64,000 nt of DNA, from assembly GCF_001577835.2 (NCBI RefSeq), contig NC_029532.1:5356512-5420511 (forward strand), in the 5' to 3' direction. The stretch's first letter is position 1, and each line of letters opens with the position of its first letter. The position numbers and the translations under genes are program-made. Source of the DNA: Coturnix japonica (taxonomy: Eukaryota > Chordata > Aves > Galliformes > Phasianidae). This document shows, piece after piece, positions 25,305 through 56,099 of this stretch. Below the pieces are notes generated by a model. That model was not told the DNA's origin and did no database searches. It saw only the letters and a list, made by a program, of their open reading frames with translations.

Positions 25305-25465
25305 GTAGAGGAATCGCTGGTGTGAGCTGAGAGCAGCAGGCTTGGTGCCAGGAGCTGTGGGAACGCCTCTGCTGCAAGCAAGGATGAAGGCACTCCCCAG
25401 CAGAGCAATGCGTAACATCCGTGTGAGGCGGAGCGTTCTCTTCCTCTATTTTTACCCCTCCCTGT

Positions 25466-25967
25466 GTGCAGGACTGGAGCCCCCAGTACAAGGAAGGCTG
25501 AGATATGTTAGAGAGGGTCCAGAGGAGGGCCACAAAGATGATTAGAGGGCTGCAGTACCTCCCCCTATGAGGACAGGCTGAGGGAGCTGGGCTTGTTCAG
25601 GCTGGAGTAAAGGCTGCAGGGTGATCTGGCTGCAGCCTTTCAGTACCTGAGGGGAGCCTATAAACAGGAAGGGAGTTGACTTTGAAAGGGTAGATAACAG
25701 CAGGACAAGGGGAAACAGATGAAGGAGAGAAGATTTAGGTTAGATGTCAAGGGGAAGTTCTTTACTATGAGAGTGGTGAGGTGATGGAACAGCTGCCCAG
25801 AGAGGCTGTGGATGCTCCGTCCATCCCTAGAAGCATTTAAGGCCAGGTTGGATGCAACCCTGGGCTGGTATTAAATGGGGAGGTTGGTTGCCCTGCCTTG
25901 TGGTGGTGGTGGGGTGTTGGAGATTTGTGATCTGAGGTCCCTTCCAACCTGTGCCATTCTGTGATTC
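25466..25967 (+). repeat. CR1 LINE, about 500 bp 3' fragment
   Basis: The longest CR1 copy in the window. In order it has the GTCCAGAGGAGGGCCACAAA, GGCTGAGGGAGCTGGGCTTG, CTGCCCAGAGAGGCTGTGGA and CCTTCCAACCTGTGCCATTC words, then the terminal ATTCTGTGATTCTTATT. It is 5'-truncated as usual and looks younger than the other copies. It lies just upstream of the GBGT1 start codon region. Confidence 0.92.
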
Positions 25968-26341
25968 TTATTGGCAGCAGAGAGCAGCACTTGGAACAAC
26001 ACAGCAACCAACAGCCCTGAGGGTCAGGCTGGGGGTAACCCAGGCACTAGTGAGGCCATGGTGTCACACTCAGGGTTTATGTACTATGGGCACAGATGCA
26101 CCTTCAAGAGACGGGCAGATTGAGATTGGATGGGCCACAGCTGGCAGGGAGGGATAAGGATGTAACAGGCAGCAAACTGGGCTCATCACCAGGGCTTTAA
26201 ACTGGATTGGATGGGGGAATTGAGATCCTTGACAACAACCAATAATACATCAACAATGCCACAGTGTGCAGTACAGAATTACCTTGCATTCAATGAAAAC
26301 TTCTTCCTTTTAGCCTCGATAAGGCAATGATCATCACAAGG

Positions 26342-26412
26342 AAAACATTGCTCTTAGAGGGTTGGACAAGATGATCTCCAGCAGTCCTTTCCAATGGCTA
26401 TGATTTAATTCT
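26342..26412 (+). repeat. short CR1 3' remnant
   Basis: GAGGGTTGGACAAGATGATCTCCAGCAGTCC followed by a worn tail is a CR1 3' end. Confidence 0.65.
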
Positions 26413-26471
26413 TAAAATGGAATGGGCTATTGTCAGGATTTCATGGTTTTTCCATCAGTATCCCAAATCAC

Positions 26472-26541
26472 GAAGATGTGGTTCAGTGATAAAATTATTG
26501 CCTGCCATGCACAAGGCCTGGATTTGTATCCCAGACAGTGT
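26472..26541 (+). pseudogene. tRNA-Gly(GCC)-like pseudogene
   Basis: The A-box-like TGTGGTTCAGTGATAAAAT, the anticodon region GCCTGCCATGC (anticodon GCC) and the B-box-like GGATTTGTATCCC line up in order and spacing with eukaryotic tRNA-Gly-GCC. The acceptor arms no longer pair well and the invariant TTC of the T loop is altered (TTTGTATC), so it is not expected to be functional. It is either a decayed tRNA gene or a tRNA-derived retrocopy. No SINE body was recognised after it. Confidence 0.7.
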
Positions 26542-26707
26542 GTTAGAATCGTCATAGTTGGGCCTGGTTGCCATGATAAGGCAGAAACCAAACCAAACTG
26601 TGACAGCAGAGAAGGCACATATGAACACATCCACAAACTATTTACCTACATTCTCCAATCACTCCAGTAAAGATGCATGGGAATTATTTCCTACGTTAAA
26701 GATGATA

Positions 26708-26713
26708 TTTATT
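26708..26713 (-). terminator. polyadenylation signal of CCDC180
   Basis: AATAAA on the minus strand, about 38 nt past the CCDC180 stop codon, which implies a very short 3' UTR. Confidence 0.6.
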
Positions 26714-26750
26714 GGTACAACAGAAGGACCCGAGCAAGATTTGACTCATC

Positions 26751-43263
<16,513 letters not shown>

Positions 43264-43337
43264 TCATTCATTCCCGCAGCATCACCGCATCCTCCCGGCC
43301 CGAACCACCGCGTTGTGCGTTACCAACAGCCGGCATC

Positions 43338-43351
43338 GCTGCTATGGCAAC
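43338..43351 (-). promoter_or_regulatory. RFX X-box-like motif upstream of CCDC180
   Basis: On the minus strand the site reads GTTGCC-AT-AGCAGC, matching the X-box form GTNRCC(N0-3)RGYAAC except for one base in the second half. It lies 75 bp upstream of the CCDC180 start codon in a CpG-rich region. RFX factors drive many ciliary genes through such boxes at this distance. Confidence 0.55.
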
Positions 43352-43509
43352 ATAGCACGCTCCATCACCTTAAAGAGCCCCGGGCTCAGAGCGGCACCAA
43401 ACGGCAGCGAATGCGAAACAACCAGCAACTAATTATTTAGCAGCAGTGCTTCAGCAGGGTAGCAAAAAGTAACCAGCAAACACAAACGAGTAGCTGAGGT
43501 TTTGTTGTT

Positions 43510-43515
43510 TTTATT
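43510..43515 (-). terminator. polyadenylation signal of SURF6
   Basis: AATAAA on the minus strand 142 nt beyond the SURF6 stop. It leaves under 250 bp between the SURF6 3' end and the CCDC180 start codon. Confidence 0.6.
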
Positions 43516-43656
43516 ATTGACTTAGGAAGAGGTGATAATGACACCCCTATATCTCAATTCCAGGCTGGGACTGATGTGCTGGTACAGCTCCATTAAACAC
43601 TGGCACAAGAATCCCATCAGCTGCCTTTAACCACAGTCCAGCTGCCTCGTGGGCAG

Positions 43657-45251
43657 CTACAAACCAGCTTTTTTCAAGTCCTCTGGCAGAACACGGCCCT
43701 TCTTCCTGGCCTTGGCTTTTTTATGCTCAATCTTCTCCTTCTTCTTCTTCTGAATGTTCTTACGACGTTTCTCCTGTCTCTGCTGCATCCTTTCTACCAC
43801 TTTTTCTGTTCTCTTCTCCCATTGCTTTTGGCGATGTGCTTTACGCTTCTCTTTGCGCTTCAGAGCTTCCTTCAGGCGCGTCTCGTCGTCGTGAATCTTC
43901 ACACCTTCTGCCTTATACAGAACGTTCGTCCACTTCATTTTCATCTCCAGATCCTGAGCTTTCTTCTGGTCCTTTTCCTTCAGCTCCTCCAGCTTATTCT
44001 TCCGTATCTCCAGCCTATTCAGCAGCTGCTTGTAATTCCTACCTGTCAGAGGAGTGATTTTCCCCTTCACTCCTTTCCTCTTCTCTTTTTTCTTCTGGAT
44101 CTTGTTCAGCTCATTGTCTTCGTGCACTTTGATCTTGTTGAAGACTATGTCAGTTGTGATCTCTTCCTTTTTGCTTTGTGGCTCTATAGGTACCTCCTCG
44201 GTTTCTTCCTTCACCGCTTTTGCCTTCATCTTTAACTCTTTTCTTTTTCGCTTTTTCCTCTCTTTTTCATACTTCCTTCTTTGCCTCTTCTCCAGGACTG
44301 AAGGGGGTAATTCCTTGGTATCATCCTAAAGAGGACAGACACAAATCAGGAGCCTTGCAGGGATAATACAAAGATAAAAGTGGGATGTGCTCAAGGTCCT
44401 GATTTCAAACTCTTCCCCAGAAACGTGGTATTTAAGAAGCAATCACCTTTTAGAGATACCAAATGCATACAGCAAATGCATTTCAAGCCTTTTACTCTCA
44501 TAGAACCCCATACTTACACTCCCCTGGCAGATTTTCAGTGCCTTATCTTCACTCCTCCAAGCCAGGCCCACCTTTTCACATGCATTTTTCTGGACCCCGT
44601 AAAAAGAACAAGTCTCCTAACAATACCTATAGGCACTTCCATAGGGAATGGAACAATCTCCAGCCCTAAACCTTGGAAGATCACAGTTCCTGAGGCATGT
44701 GGCAACACAGGGAGACTTCATACCATACCCACATGCACAGAAGGGTACAGAGAGTTCTCATACCCGCCCAGAAGCTTCTTTAATCTTCTCATGTAGCCTC
44801 TGACGCAAGAGGTTTATTGCAGAAAAAGAACTAGAGCCAAGTTCACTTTTGGCACCTGAAAACGAGAGAAAGGAAATAAAACTATTTAAAATACAGCACT
44901 ATCTAAACAGAGGAATTTTCTATAGCTGTGGGAAAAGCTATCAGAATTCTTTAGATGTCATGAAAGAATTAAATGAAATCCTAATGAAATTAAGAACTTC
45001 TATTTTCTTGGCATCTTCAGAATTCTCCCTTTTTAAATCCATTTCACCATTCAACGTTGCCAGCTCAGGGTGGCCTGATATGCCCTGTAGCTCCCAAATG
45101 AAAAGGGAGCAAATACCAATGGAAACAAAGACACCAAATACATCTTTCCACTCAGCTTGTGATCAGGTTTTCCTGATTTCTAATGAAAAGAGGACATACA
45201 ATAATATATATATGAACCCATGAAATAAAACCCAGAAATTACTAAATACAT

Positions 45252-45293
<42 letters not shown>

Positions 45294-46110
45294 TAATTCA
45301 TATGAAGTGCTCATATCTCTACAGAGCCCCCCAGTGGTCACACTGTCAATTTACGTACACGGAATAAACTCAAGTATTTTCAATTGAACTGGATTTCTTA
45401 AATAGTTTCCAATATGAATGTGAACCAACTGAAATGTGGCCACCTCAGCTCATTTGAACCACAGACCATTCTGACATTATTACCTATAACAGAACCCTCA
45501 TTTCTGTTCTGCTTAACACCCAGTGGAGATGATTTGTTGGCCTGGGGAGCTGCTTTCTGTCCTGGATTAAGCTTATTGGTGTTAGAGGCCCCTTGTTTAA
45601 CTGCAGGAAACTCTGTTTTCTCAGCTTGCTTCCTGGATTTCCTTCTCTTCTTTTTCTTCAGCTTCCTGTCAGCATCATCTGGCTGGCCTGGCTTCGACAC
45701 TAGAAAGCAAAGGAAAAACATTTACAAACCAGGACAACACCACATAATTCCCAATCAAAAACGTTATGACTGAATACTGAGGTACAACCATGCTGTATAA
45801 CGTTGTTATGGTGCTTATGAACCTTGAGGAGTTATCTAAGCAGAGCTAGACGTGCTTATTCACTTTAGCAATGACCATTATCACACGTATAAGGATGAAT
45901 GAGGCCGCTGAATACAAGGGAAGGATCCCCGTTATCACAGGCTTTGCTTAGAACCAACACAACGGCCCAGGGAGGCAAACAGGCCGCAGGTCCACGTTCT
46001 CACACAGCAGCCTTACAGAATTTCCTTTTCCTAGACTCCGGGGCGTTCTGTGTGCAGACCTTCCTCGCCAAGCCCTGTAGATAAGCGTCCTGAGCGGCCA
46101 GGCTGGACAT
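43657..46110 (-). CDS. SURF6: surfeit locus protein 6, nucleolar ribosome-biogenesis factor
   Basis: SURF6 is a nucleolar, RNA-binding matrix protein needed for pre-rRNA processing (yeast relative Rrp14). Four coding exons join in phase: 46017-46110, 45484-45699, 44764-44855 and 43657-44325, giving 356 aa (human 361). The start MSSLAAQDAYLQGLARK aligns with the human start. The middle is low-complexity and Lys-rich (KKKKRRKSRK), a nuclear/nucleolar targeting type. INLLRQRLHEKI opens the conserved part. The last exon holds the SURF6 domain with LTPLTGRNYKQLL-like sequence (here ITPLTGRNY), MKWTNVLYKAEGVKI and a very basic C-terminus ending RVLPEDLKKAGL. Upstream ETS and YY1-type sites fit a housekeeping promoter. 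Confidence 0.96.
45254..45290. repeat. (TA)n microsatellite
   Basis: An almost perfect TA run of about 36 bp in a SURF6 intron. It is likely to be polymorphic. Confidence 0.95.
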
Positions 46111-46300
46111 CACCACTACAAACACCGGATAAACCCCGATACGAGCGGAGCGATGTGAGGAAGCACCCGCACCGACCAGCGCCGGAAGTAAAATGAGCCC
46201 CCAGAGCCGGATGTGACGGGGTACTTCCACCGGAAGTGACGACAAAGCTACGCGACGAGACGGGAAGTCAGTCAGTGGGAGCCGCCATGTTGGTTTGGCC
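46111..46300. promoter_or_regulatory. SURF6 promoter with ETS sites and a YY1-type site
   Basis: CCGGAAGT occurs at 46192-46199 and 46230-46237, with related CCGGATGTGACG and GGGAAGTC sequences nearby. GCCGCCATGTTGG at about 46280-46292 fits the YY1 consensus. The stretch is CpG-rich with no TATA box. A plus-strand transcript could also start here, but I see no plus-strand gene to the right. Confidence 0.55.
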
Positions 46301-46477
46301 GACCCGCTGCTTGAGGACCTGCAGGACTCAGGTTGGGGTGGCAGGGCAGGACTGTTAAGAGCAGTGATTGATTCCCTTCAGGTCATAAAGGAACGCTCAT
46401 CTTAGCACATATTAATGCTTCACGTTGTGAGAAGTTGCAGCTAAAAACACACAAAGAGGTTCTATAGAAAAGAGTTA

Positions 46478-46483
46478 TTTATT
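46478..46483 (-). terminator. candidate distal polyadenylation signal of MED22
   Basis: AATAAA on the minus strand about 1.07 kb beyond the long-isoform stop codon. The interval 46484-47555 has no exon and is best read as MED22 3' UTR. Confidence 0.5.
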
Positions 46484-47555
46484 AAACCACCTAATTACAA
46501 AAAGGGGGAAAAAATGGAAGGAAAGTAGGGCAAAAATGACACCAAATTCACATTGTAATCAATAAATGACAGCAGAATGCTGGGGAAGCTCCACTGTTGG
46601 TGATGAAGCTGCCACAGCCACGATCCAGTCCAGCTCTATTCACTTCAATGCATTATTCCCTCCAATGCACCTTGAGGGTCAACTCAGAACAACCAGAAAT
46701 AAAGGGCAGAAAATCCAAGCACCAAGATGATATAGAAGGGAACTGAGCACCCCCTGTGCTCCACACACATCACTTGTCTTAAGTTTCGCTAGATGAAATT
46801 GTTAAAGAATATAAATATAAGCCAAGCTGTGTTAATAGGAAGCTGTTGTGGAACCATTGGAATCAGGGTAATCAAAGCTCCTGCTTCTACCTGTAGCCTT
46901 AAGCAGGTCGCGTTATGAACACTGTGGGTTGATTCTGTTTGCCTTCTGCTTGACAAAAGGATTAACACTGTTGTTCAATACAGGCCTCCTGCAGAGCCTC
47001 TTCTTAAATGATTCACAGCAAGAAGTTCAAGTTTGTGGAGCGTTTTGACAGTGAAAAACACTGAGTAAAAAATACTGCAAGATTCTTAAGTATGACACGT
47101 TATCTGGTGGCATCCTGAGAAAGCTTTAAAGCAGCCGGAATATCAATAAACATGAATAATAAAGAGGCCCAGAACAGTCACTATCCCCGGATTTGGCTCA
47201 AGTTTTCTATACCAACCAACCAAATTCAACTATAAGCACTTCACAATGTGAAATTACTGTGAAATTCAAATGGGAACAAACACTGAATTTCTAATCATCT
47301 CCACGTGTAACTCATGGAAAAGCAAACTGAACTCTAATTTGTTAGAACAATCAGCTTTGTATTCGCTTATCACTTCAGGAACACTCATGGCAACGTCCCA
47401 GGCATGGAGAAAGCACTGTGGCTATCCAGTGAGCAGAGACCTGCAAATACAGCTCCAGTGCATTGTCCTGATAGGAAGATGCTCGCTCAGTACAGCAGGT
47501 GGAAGACTTCTTCAGTGCCACCAGGAGGAATGGATTCAGCAGCAAAGAATCCTCT

Positions 47556-50500
47556 TCAGGAGTGCTCTGTGGGGCCTGCCCCATGCCCGTTCACGTGAGG
47601 GTGTGATGGGGTTGAGCTCTGAGAGGTAGCAATACTCTGCTCTGCCGTGGCAGTTGTCAGAGGCAGGGAGAGGCTTTCAGGAGACAGCGGATCAAAGTCT
47701 TCTCTCCAGTAGGCTTCGCACAGTGGTAGATCATTGCTGTCACATAGACTGTAGCTTTACACAACAAAAAAAAACAAACGGTAAGGAGAGGCAGCGGATA
47801 CAATGATAAAGGAGGAGGGAAAGGGAAGAGGAGAGGGAGAAAAGCAAGACAGAAGCAAAGTGTTAAGAAAATGGCAAAGAAATGTTCATGGCTATAAAGC
47901 CTGTGTTCACAGGTTCAAATTCATCACGAGCTTTGTGAGACTGGTCTTCAGCAAAATACCCTGTAAAGGCTGGTATTGAATCTTACAGGCTGGTATTGAA
48001 TCTTAAAGGCCTAATAAGGATCAGGGAAATTTCAAAGACAAAGCTATTACTACAAACTGAACCAGAGTCTCAGTTCTAATCCAGACAGTACCAGTCCATA
48101 GATAGATCTGGGCTGAGGTTGTGGCACCCCAAAGACAGGAGCTGTACTAGTCTGAGTGAGGCACAGATCCCGAATCACTTCACTAGGAGTTACATAACAA
48201 CCTGTGTGAGGGGAAAAAAACAAATACAAGTTGTGCTCTAAACTGAAGTCTATTTACACCCTTAACTTAAAGCATCCCACAAAAGGCATCGGCCTTCTTT
48301 TGAAAATCCCCAGCCTATGAAGCACTGGCAGCTTCTACAGGTCTCAGCAGCACCACAGTCCTTAGAAAAGCAGCTTAATGGATTTGACTCCTGCAGACTG
48401 CAGTGTGAGATGATACAGCAGTGTAGGAAAGTAAGAAGCTGTTTAATTCTTGACTGTGGTCTGAGGAAAACACAACATAGAAGGGCAAAAACTATAAAGG
48501 AAAGTGTTGGAAGAAACTGGAACAAAACCAGAACAAATTCCAAAGAGAGGAAGGAGCTGCACACACAAGAGACACATCCAAGACAAAGTGAGTGCGGGAG
48601 CAAAAAGCAGCTCGTGATTGGAGTAAAACAAACCCAGTGGGGCAAGTGATTTTGTCGTTGCAGCTTTATTTACATTTTGTAACGTATGGACTCGAATAGA
48701 TGCTTTGCAAAATACTTTTTAAGTGCAGAAAATACGAGACACTTCAAATTGCACAAACATGAAATGCTGAGATTTAAGTCCACACTCACAGACAGCTCCT
48801 GTGATCTCAGAGGAGGGACATAAATACACGTTTGGGGTTTAGGATGAAAAAATGCAAGCTGGACTCAGGGCTTAATGCTTTGAAGAAGCACACAAAGCAC
48901 TAGTTGCAAGCACCAAATCTTTGTAGTGTTTTCTGACAGCATCACCCAGTTGGTTTCGTACCAGAAGTAGGAAGGCAGTAGGTATATGTTTTATATCTGG
49001 GCCCTTTGTTAAATCTCTTGGAAGATTTCTTTTGCTGGAGGATAACCACCCTGCCTTAGAGTTCCCAGCACAAGGCAAGTTTGTGTTCAAGTAGTGAAGA
49101 CCTTTGGGACTAAACCAGAACTATGATCCCTTTTCTGACAGTTATAAACATCAAACAATGGCTTCCAAAGTGAGCCCAAACATCGCATCCATGAGTGTCC
49201 CCATAGATTGGTTACTATGAGCATTTAACCTGTATCAGCAGTGTAGGTGCTTCTCCCACTGGTCCTAAACAATAGTTACTAAAATCTAAGCTCTCCCTCT
49301 CGTGTACACTCACTGAAAGGCAGGCTGAATGAGAAGCAGCTGCACAGCCTGCAGCACCACCACTCAACATCTGTGCACAAACAGCTCTAGAAAAACACTT
49401 GAACAGAGATTGAAAGTGAAGATTCCTACTCAGCTTTAGTTTCATGGACCAATGGTAGGGGCAACTGCTGCACAAGACACTCCTTTTTACAGTCCTTCTA
49501 CAGCTCTTGGGAACAACACACAGGAAGAAAGGAAGCTGTGCAGCATGGGGCAGCTTACAACTGTAGCACCTGCAGGTACACTGCTCCAGGGAGCTCACTT
49601 ATCTACAGCCTTCCTTGGAGGGACAACCTGAAAACCTAAAATAAACTCAGCAGTGACCTTCAAGGACTCTGGGGCATTGGAGAGCAGGATGGCTGTATGG
49701 AACCAACATCCTGACCTCACAGGATTCTTTATAAGGATTAAACCCCACAGGGAAGTAATAAACTACAGAGAGGAAACCCCAACCAGGCTCCCAGGTCAGC
49801 ACAGAATGCCCACTTGTGGGCAAATCAGCTTTTGCATTCATCACAATTTAAACATGATCAACACTCTTAAGGCTACGTGATATAACAGAACCCCTTTTCC
49901 CACATTAGACAATAAAATTTCATTTAAAAATATCATAATATTCTAATTATAAAAGGACTTTGAATAAATCGCCATTTCTGTATTTACACACATAATTTCT
50001 TTGGTGCAGAAAAAGACAGGAAAGAGCATAGGAAAGTAGTTAAGTGCTAAAAGCAATGATTAAGTGCTACATGGTATGCGGTTGCAGTAGAAGGATCATA
50101 GCTCGGTAGACAAGCCAAGTTTCCTCATCTCAAGACCACCCTCAAAAGAATGAAAACAAATGTAGATCCACTTCAGTGTATCAGGAAACAGAGCTGTTTG
50201 TGCTTAGAAACCAGTTCTGTTTTGAAGGTTGTTAAGAAGGGCAAGCCATGTCAGTCAGGTGAAGAGACCATGATAGAGAGGCCTGAACTCCTTAGTTCAG
50301 AACAGAAAACAACTGAGACACAGTCATGGCAGCCTGGTGTCAGTGTGGGAGAAGCACCCCTGGCACTCATGGGGCACTTCACACTGTCACTGTGGATGCA
50401 GCTTATGCCATGCTGTACAGTCTGTGCAGTGGACACATCCCTGACCTAGTAAGGCTTGGACTGGTGCTTAGGTTTGTGACTATCAATCTTCTTTTCTGAG

Positions 50501-52650
50501 GCACTTCTAGGACCCTTTGCCATAGTTCCCTTAAAAAAAAGCTAAGTAAAGCTGGAAAAACAGCTCTAAACTTGGATCTCAAGTTTTCTTAAAACAACAT
50601 AGCTGGTTCTAAGCTATGCTACATCAGTACCTTAATCCTTTAAGAACTCTTTTAAAGAGTTTTACTCCTAAAATACATTACCCTTAAACAATGGACTAAC
50701 TGCCAAGTATACTGTGCAGTTATTGTTTTAATTGACTTATCTGGAGCTATAGATGCTCAGAATGTCTAGAAAGAGAGGACAGACAAAAGTGGAACAGCTG
50801 GTCATGAGATTTTGGGGTAAGATTTTGAAAAGATAAGGTTTTTTCTGTTTAGAATTCACACCTTTATTGCACTGACATCACTTAGTGCACAGTGCAGCCA
50901 ATACAATCTGATTCTCAGTTATCTTCTTCCTGCTGTCATTTACTGCATAATCAATCAGAAGTGCTGGAGTGCATGATTAAAAACAACAAAAAACGATTAA
51001 AAAATAAAGTGTCTGAATTCTCTAAAGCCCGTTTCCTATGCAAAAGTCTTTTAAAATCTTAAAAATTCCTCAAACAAATTAATAAATCTTCCTTAAGAAA
51101 TCCTATCACGATACTTCATAATTAAACGTTCACCTCAAAAAGACTCCAGGCAACTGGGGCAGTGGACTACAAGGTAAAAGGCACACTGTGTTAGCAGGTC
51201 ACTTGTGAAAGAACTTGTAACAAGGATATGAGATATCACCATCTTATCTAAGATCAGCACCCAGCTCAACATGCTGGTTGTTCTAGGGAGAGATAGAGAC
51301 TCCTCCAGAAGGACATCACCCCCTAAGGAAACTGATCTCCTATGATAATTTGCTTAGGCTTCCTTTGTAATCATCTGTCACATCCAACCAACCAAGGCAA
51401 GCACCTAGAGCTGGATGCTGTGAATTCCTTCTCCAATATAACACTTATACCCTGCAAGAAAGAAGCAGTTGTTTTAAACTACAGAAAGAGCTTGACCAAA
51501 TTAGGAACGGGAATGGAATTTTGCTGGGAACATTCTCAAGACCTACACTATAAGGATTATCTCTTTGTTTGGATTAACTCCCCCAGAAGGGTTGGAGTCA
51601 TCAGACAGAAGTCCACTGCCCTATTTGTACCTGGAAGAGTAATATTCTTCTTCTAGCTCATACAGGTCAATGGAGATCTCATCCCGTAGTGCAATCAACT
51701 TCTTGTCACACTCCTCCTGCAAGCTTCTCAGCTGCTGGTTGCGCTGGTTGATAGCTTCATTTACAGAGGGGAAATCATTGAGGATCAAGAACTGCTTCAG
51801 GTCAGACACCAGTTTCATCAAGGACTCACCAGCTCGAACCTTGTAGGAGGAAAAAAATCACACAGATATAAATATTTTTAAACAGGATTTGACTCCAGAT
51901 TCACATCGATGTTAAGTATCTTTAAACAGGACTTTGTTCCAGATGTAATGTGAGGTAAAGCTGCTGCTCCTGCTCAATCCATGACTACACAGCAGCTCCT
52001 GCAGCAGGTGAGGGTTCTGATAGCAGCCTGTATTGACAACACAGACCAAGCTTTGTAACACTGCAAGGACTCACAGAATGACCTGGCTTGGAAGGGACCT
52101 CAAGGATCATGTAGTTCCAACCCCCCTGCCTGGCAGGGCCACCAAACATACACATTTACTAGATCATTCATTGCATTACCACCCCAAATATCAGGTAGGT
52201 CTTTTAGCACCTCCTGAGTGCTATAAAGGCCTGTCTATACAATAACACACCAAACAGCTCCTGAAGTGAATCCCGAAGCATTACTTACAATGTTCGCAGC
52301 TCTGACGTGCATCTCGTAGTTATCCTGCTCGCTTTGGGTGGCTCGAGAGACCTGAGTTTCATCCTCAATCTAAAGACAAAGACAAAGTTCATCTTTACAC
52401 ACACAACTGCTGCATCACAACGTTCCAATCTACGCCAATAATCCCTACTTTAAACCGTTTTAAACTTAAATCTCCCACCTTCACGTTAATCACAGATTAC
52501 TCCCTCCCCTCCGCAACCCGAACTCACCTTAGCGGTCTTAATGATCTCGGTGAAGTTATCCATAATGGATTTAACATCATCCTTCAGCCGCTTGTTGTAT
52601 GACTGCAGCAGGGTCTCTTTGCTCTGTGGTAACACCCGCTGTTGCGCCAT
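47556..52650 (-). CDS. MED22: Mediator subunit 22 (SURF5), long isoform span
   Basis: MED22 is a small subunit of the Mediator head module that pairs with MED11 and bridges activators to RNA polymerase II. Long-isoform exons are 52528-52650, 52289-52369, 51631-51839 and 47556-47754, all in phase, giving 203 aa (human 200). The start [20 protein letters not shown] is almost identical to human. A helical, coiled-coil body follows ([19 protein letters not shown]). The last exon encodes [20 protein letters not shown] and ends GAGPTEHS. If the 51631 donor is not used, translation reads SSRYK and stops at 51621, giving a 140-aa isoform as in human SURF5. It is divergent to RPL7A with 114 bp between start codons. 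Confidence 0.96.
47967..48005. repeat. 20-bp tandem duplication
   Basis: AGGCTGGTATTGAATCTTAC is repeated once in tandem (the second copy lacks only the last match) in the long MED22 intron. Confidence 0.85.
50873..50878 (-). terminator. candidate intronic polyadenylation signal, short MED22 isoform
   Basis: AATAAA on the minus strand (context GCAATAAAGGTG), about 740 nt after the short-isoform stop at 51621. It would explain a stable 140-aa isoform by alternative polyadenylation. Confidence 0.5.
52072..52150 (-). repeat. CR1 LINE remnant
   Basis: CACAGAATGACCTGGCTTGG, GAAGGGACCTCAAGGATCAT and CCAACCCCCCTGCCTGGCAG are reverse CR1 3'-end words. It lies in a MED22 intron. Confidence 0.85.
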
Positions 52651-52764
52651 GGCGGCCTCCTCTCTTCCTCCCGCCTCTTCCTGTCCATCTCATCTCGCGA
52701 GAATTGGTGCCACATAGATATCCCCCAGCATGCCCTGCTCCGTCTCTTTGATTATCCATCCAAG
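52651..52764. promoter_or_regulatory. bidirectional promoter MED22/RPL7A
   Basis: Only 114 bp separate the two start codons. A perfect 10-bp palindrome TCTCGCGAGA lies at 52693-52702. A pyrimidine-rich stretch TCCGTCTCTTT (near 52740) just before the RPL7A ATG fits the 5'-TOP start of ribosomal-protein mRNAs. ATGGCGGCC around the MED22 ATG and CAAGATGG around the RPL7A ATG resemble YY1 cores. No TATA box was seen. Confidence 0.75.
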
Positions 52765-56019
<3,255 letters not shown>

Positions 56020-56060
56020 AGATGTACTGATTTGGTACCATGGTTTGTGTACATAAAAAG

Positions 56061-56066
56061 AATAAA
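56061..56066 (+). terminator. polyadenylation signal of RPL7A
   Basis: AATAAA 42 nt past the stop codon. The short 3' UTR is typical of ribosomal protein mRNAs. Confidence 0.85.
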
Positions 56067-56099
56067 TCCCCAGATCAAATTTTAGTGGTCTCTTATTAA

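Larger units (their letters stand above)
47755..51620. other. MED22 terminal intron / short-isoform 3' UTR
   Basis: A 3.9-kb stretch without exons. It serves as the last intron of the long isoform and, from 51620 down to about 50850, as the likely 3' UTR of the short one. Nothing else was recognised beyond simple AT-rich sequence. Confidence 0.6.

Noticed and set aside
43723-44235. 170-aa plus-strand Leu-rich open frame
   Set aside because: It is the antisense shadow of the Lys/Glu-rich SURF6 last exon.
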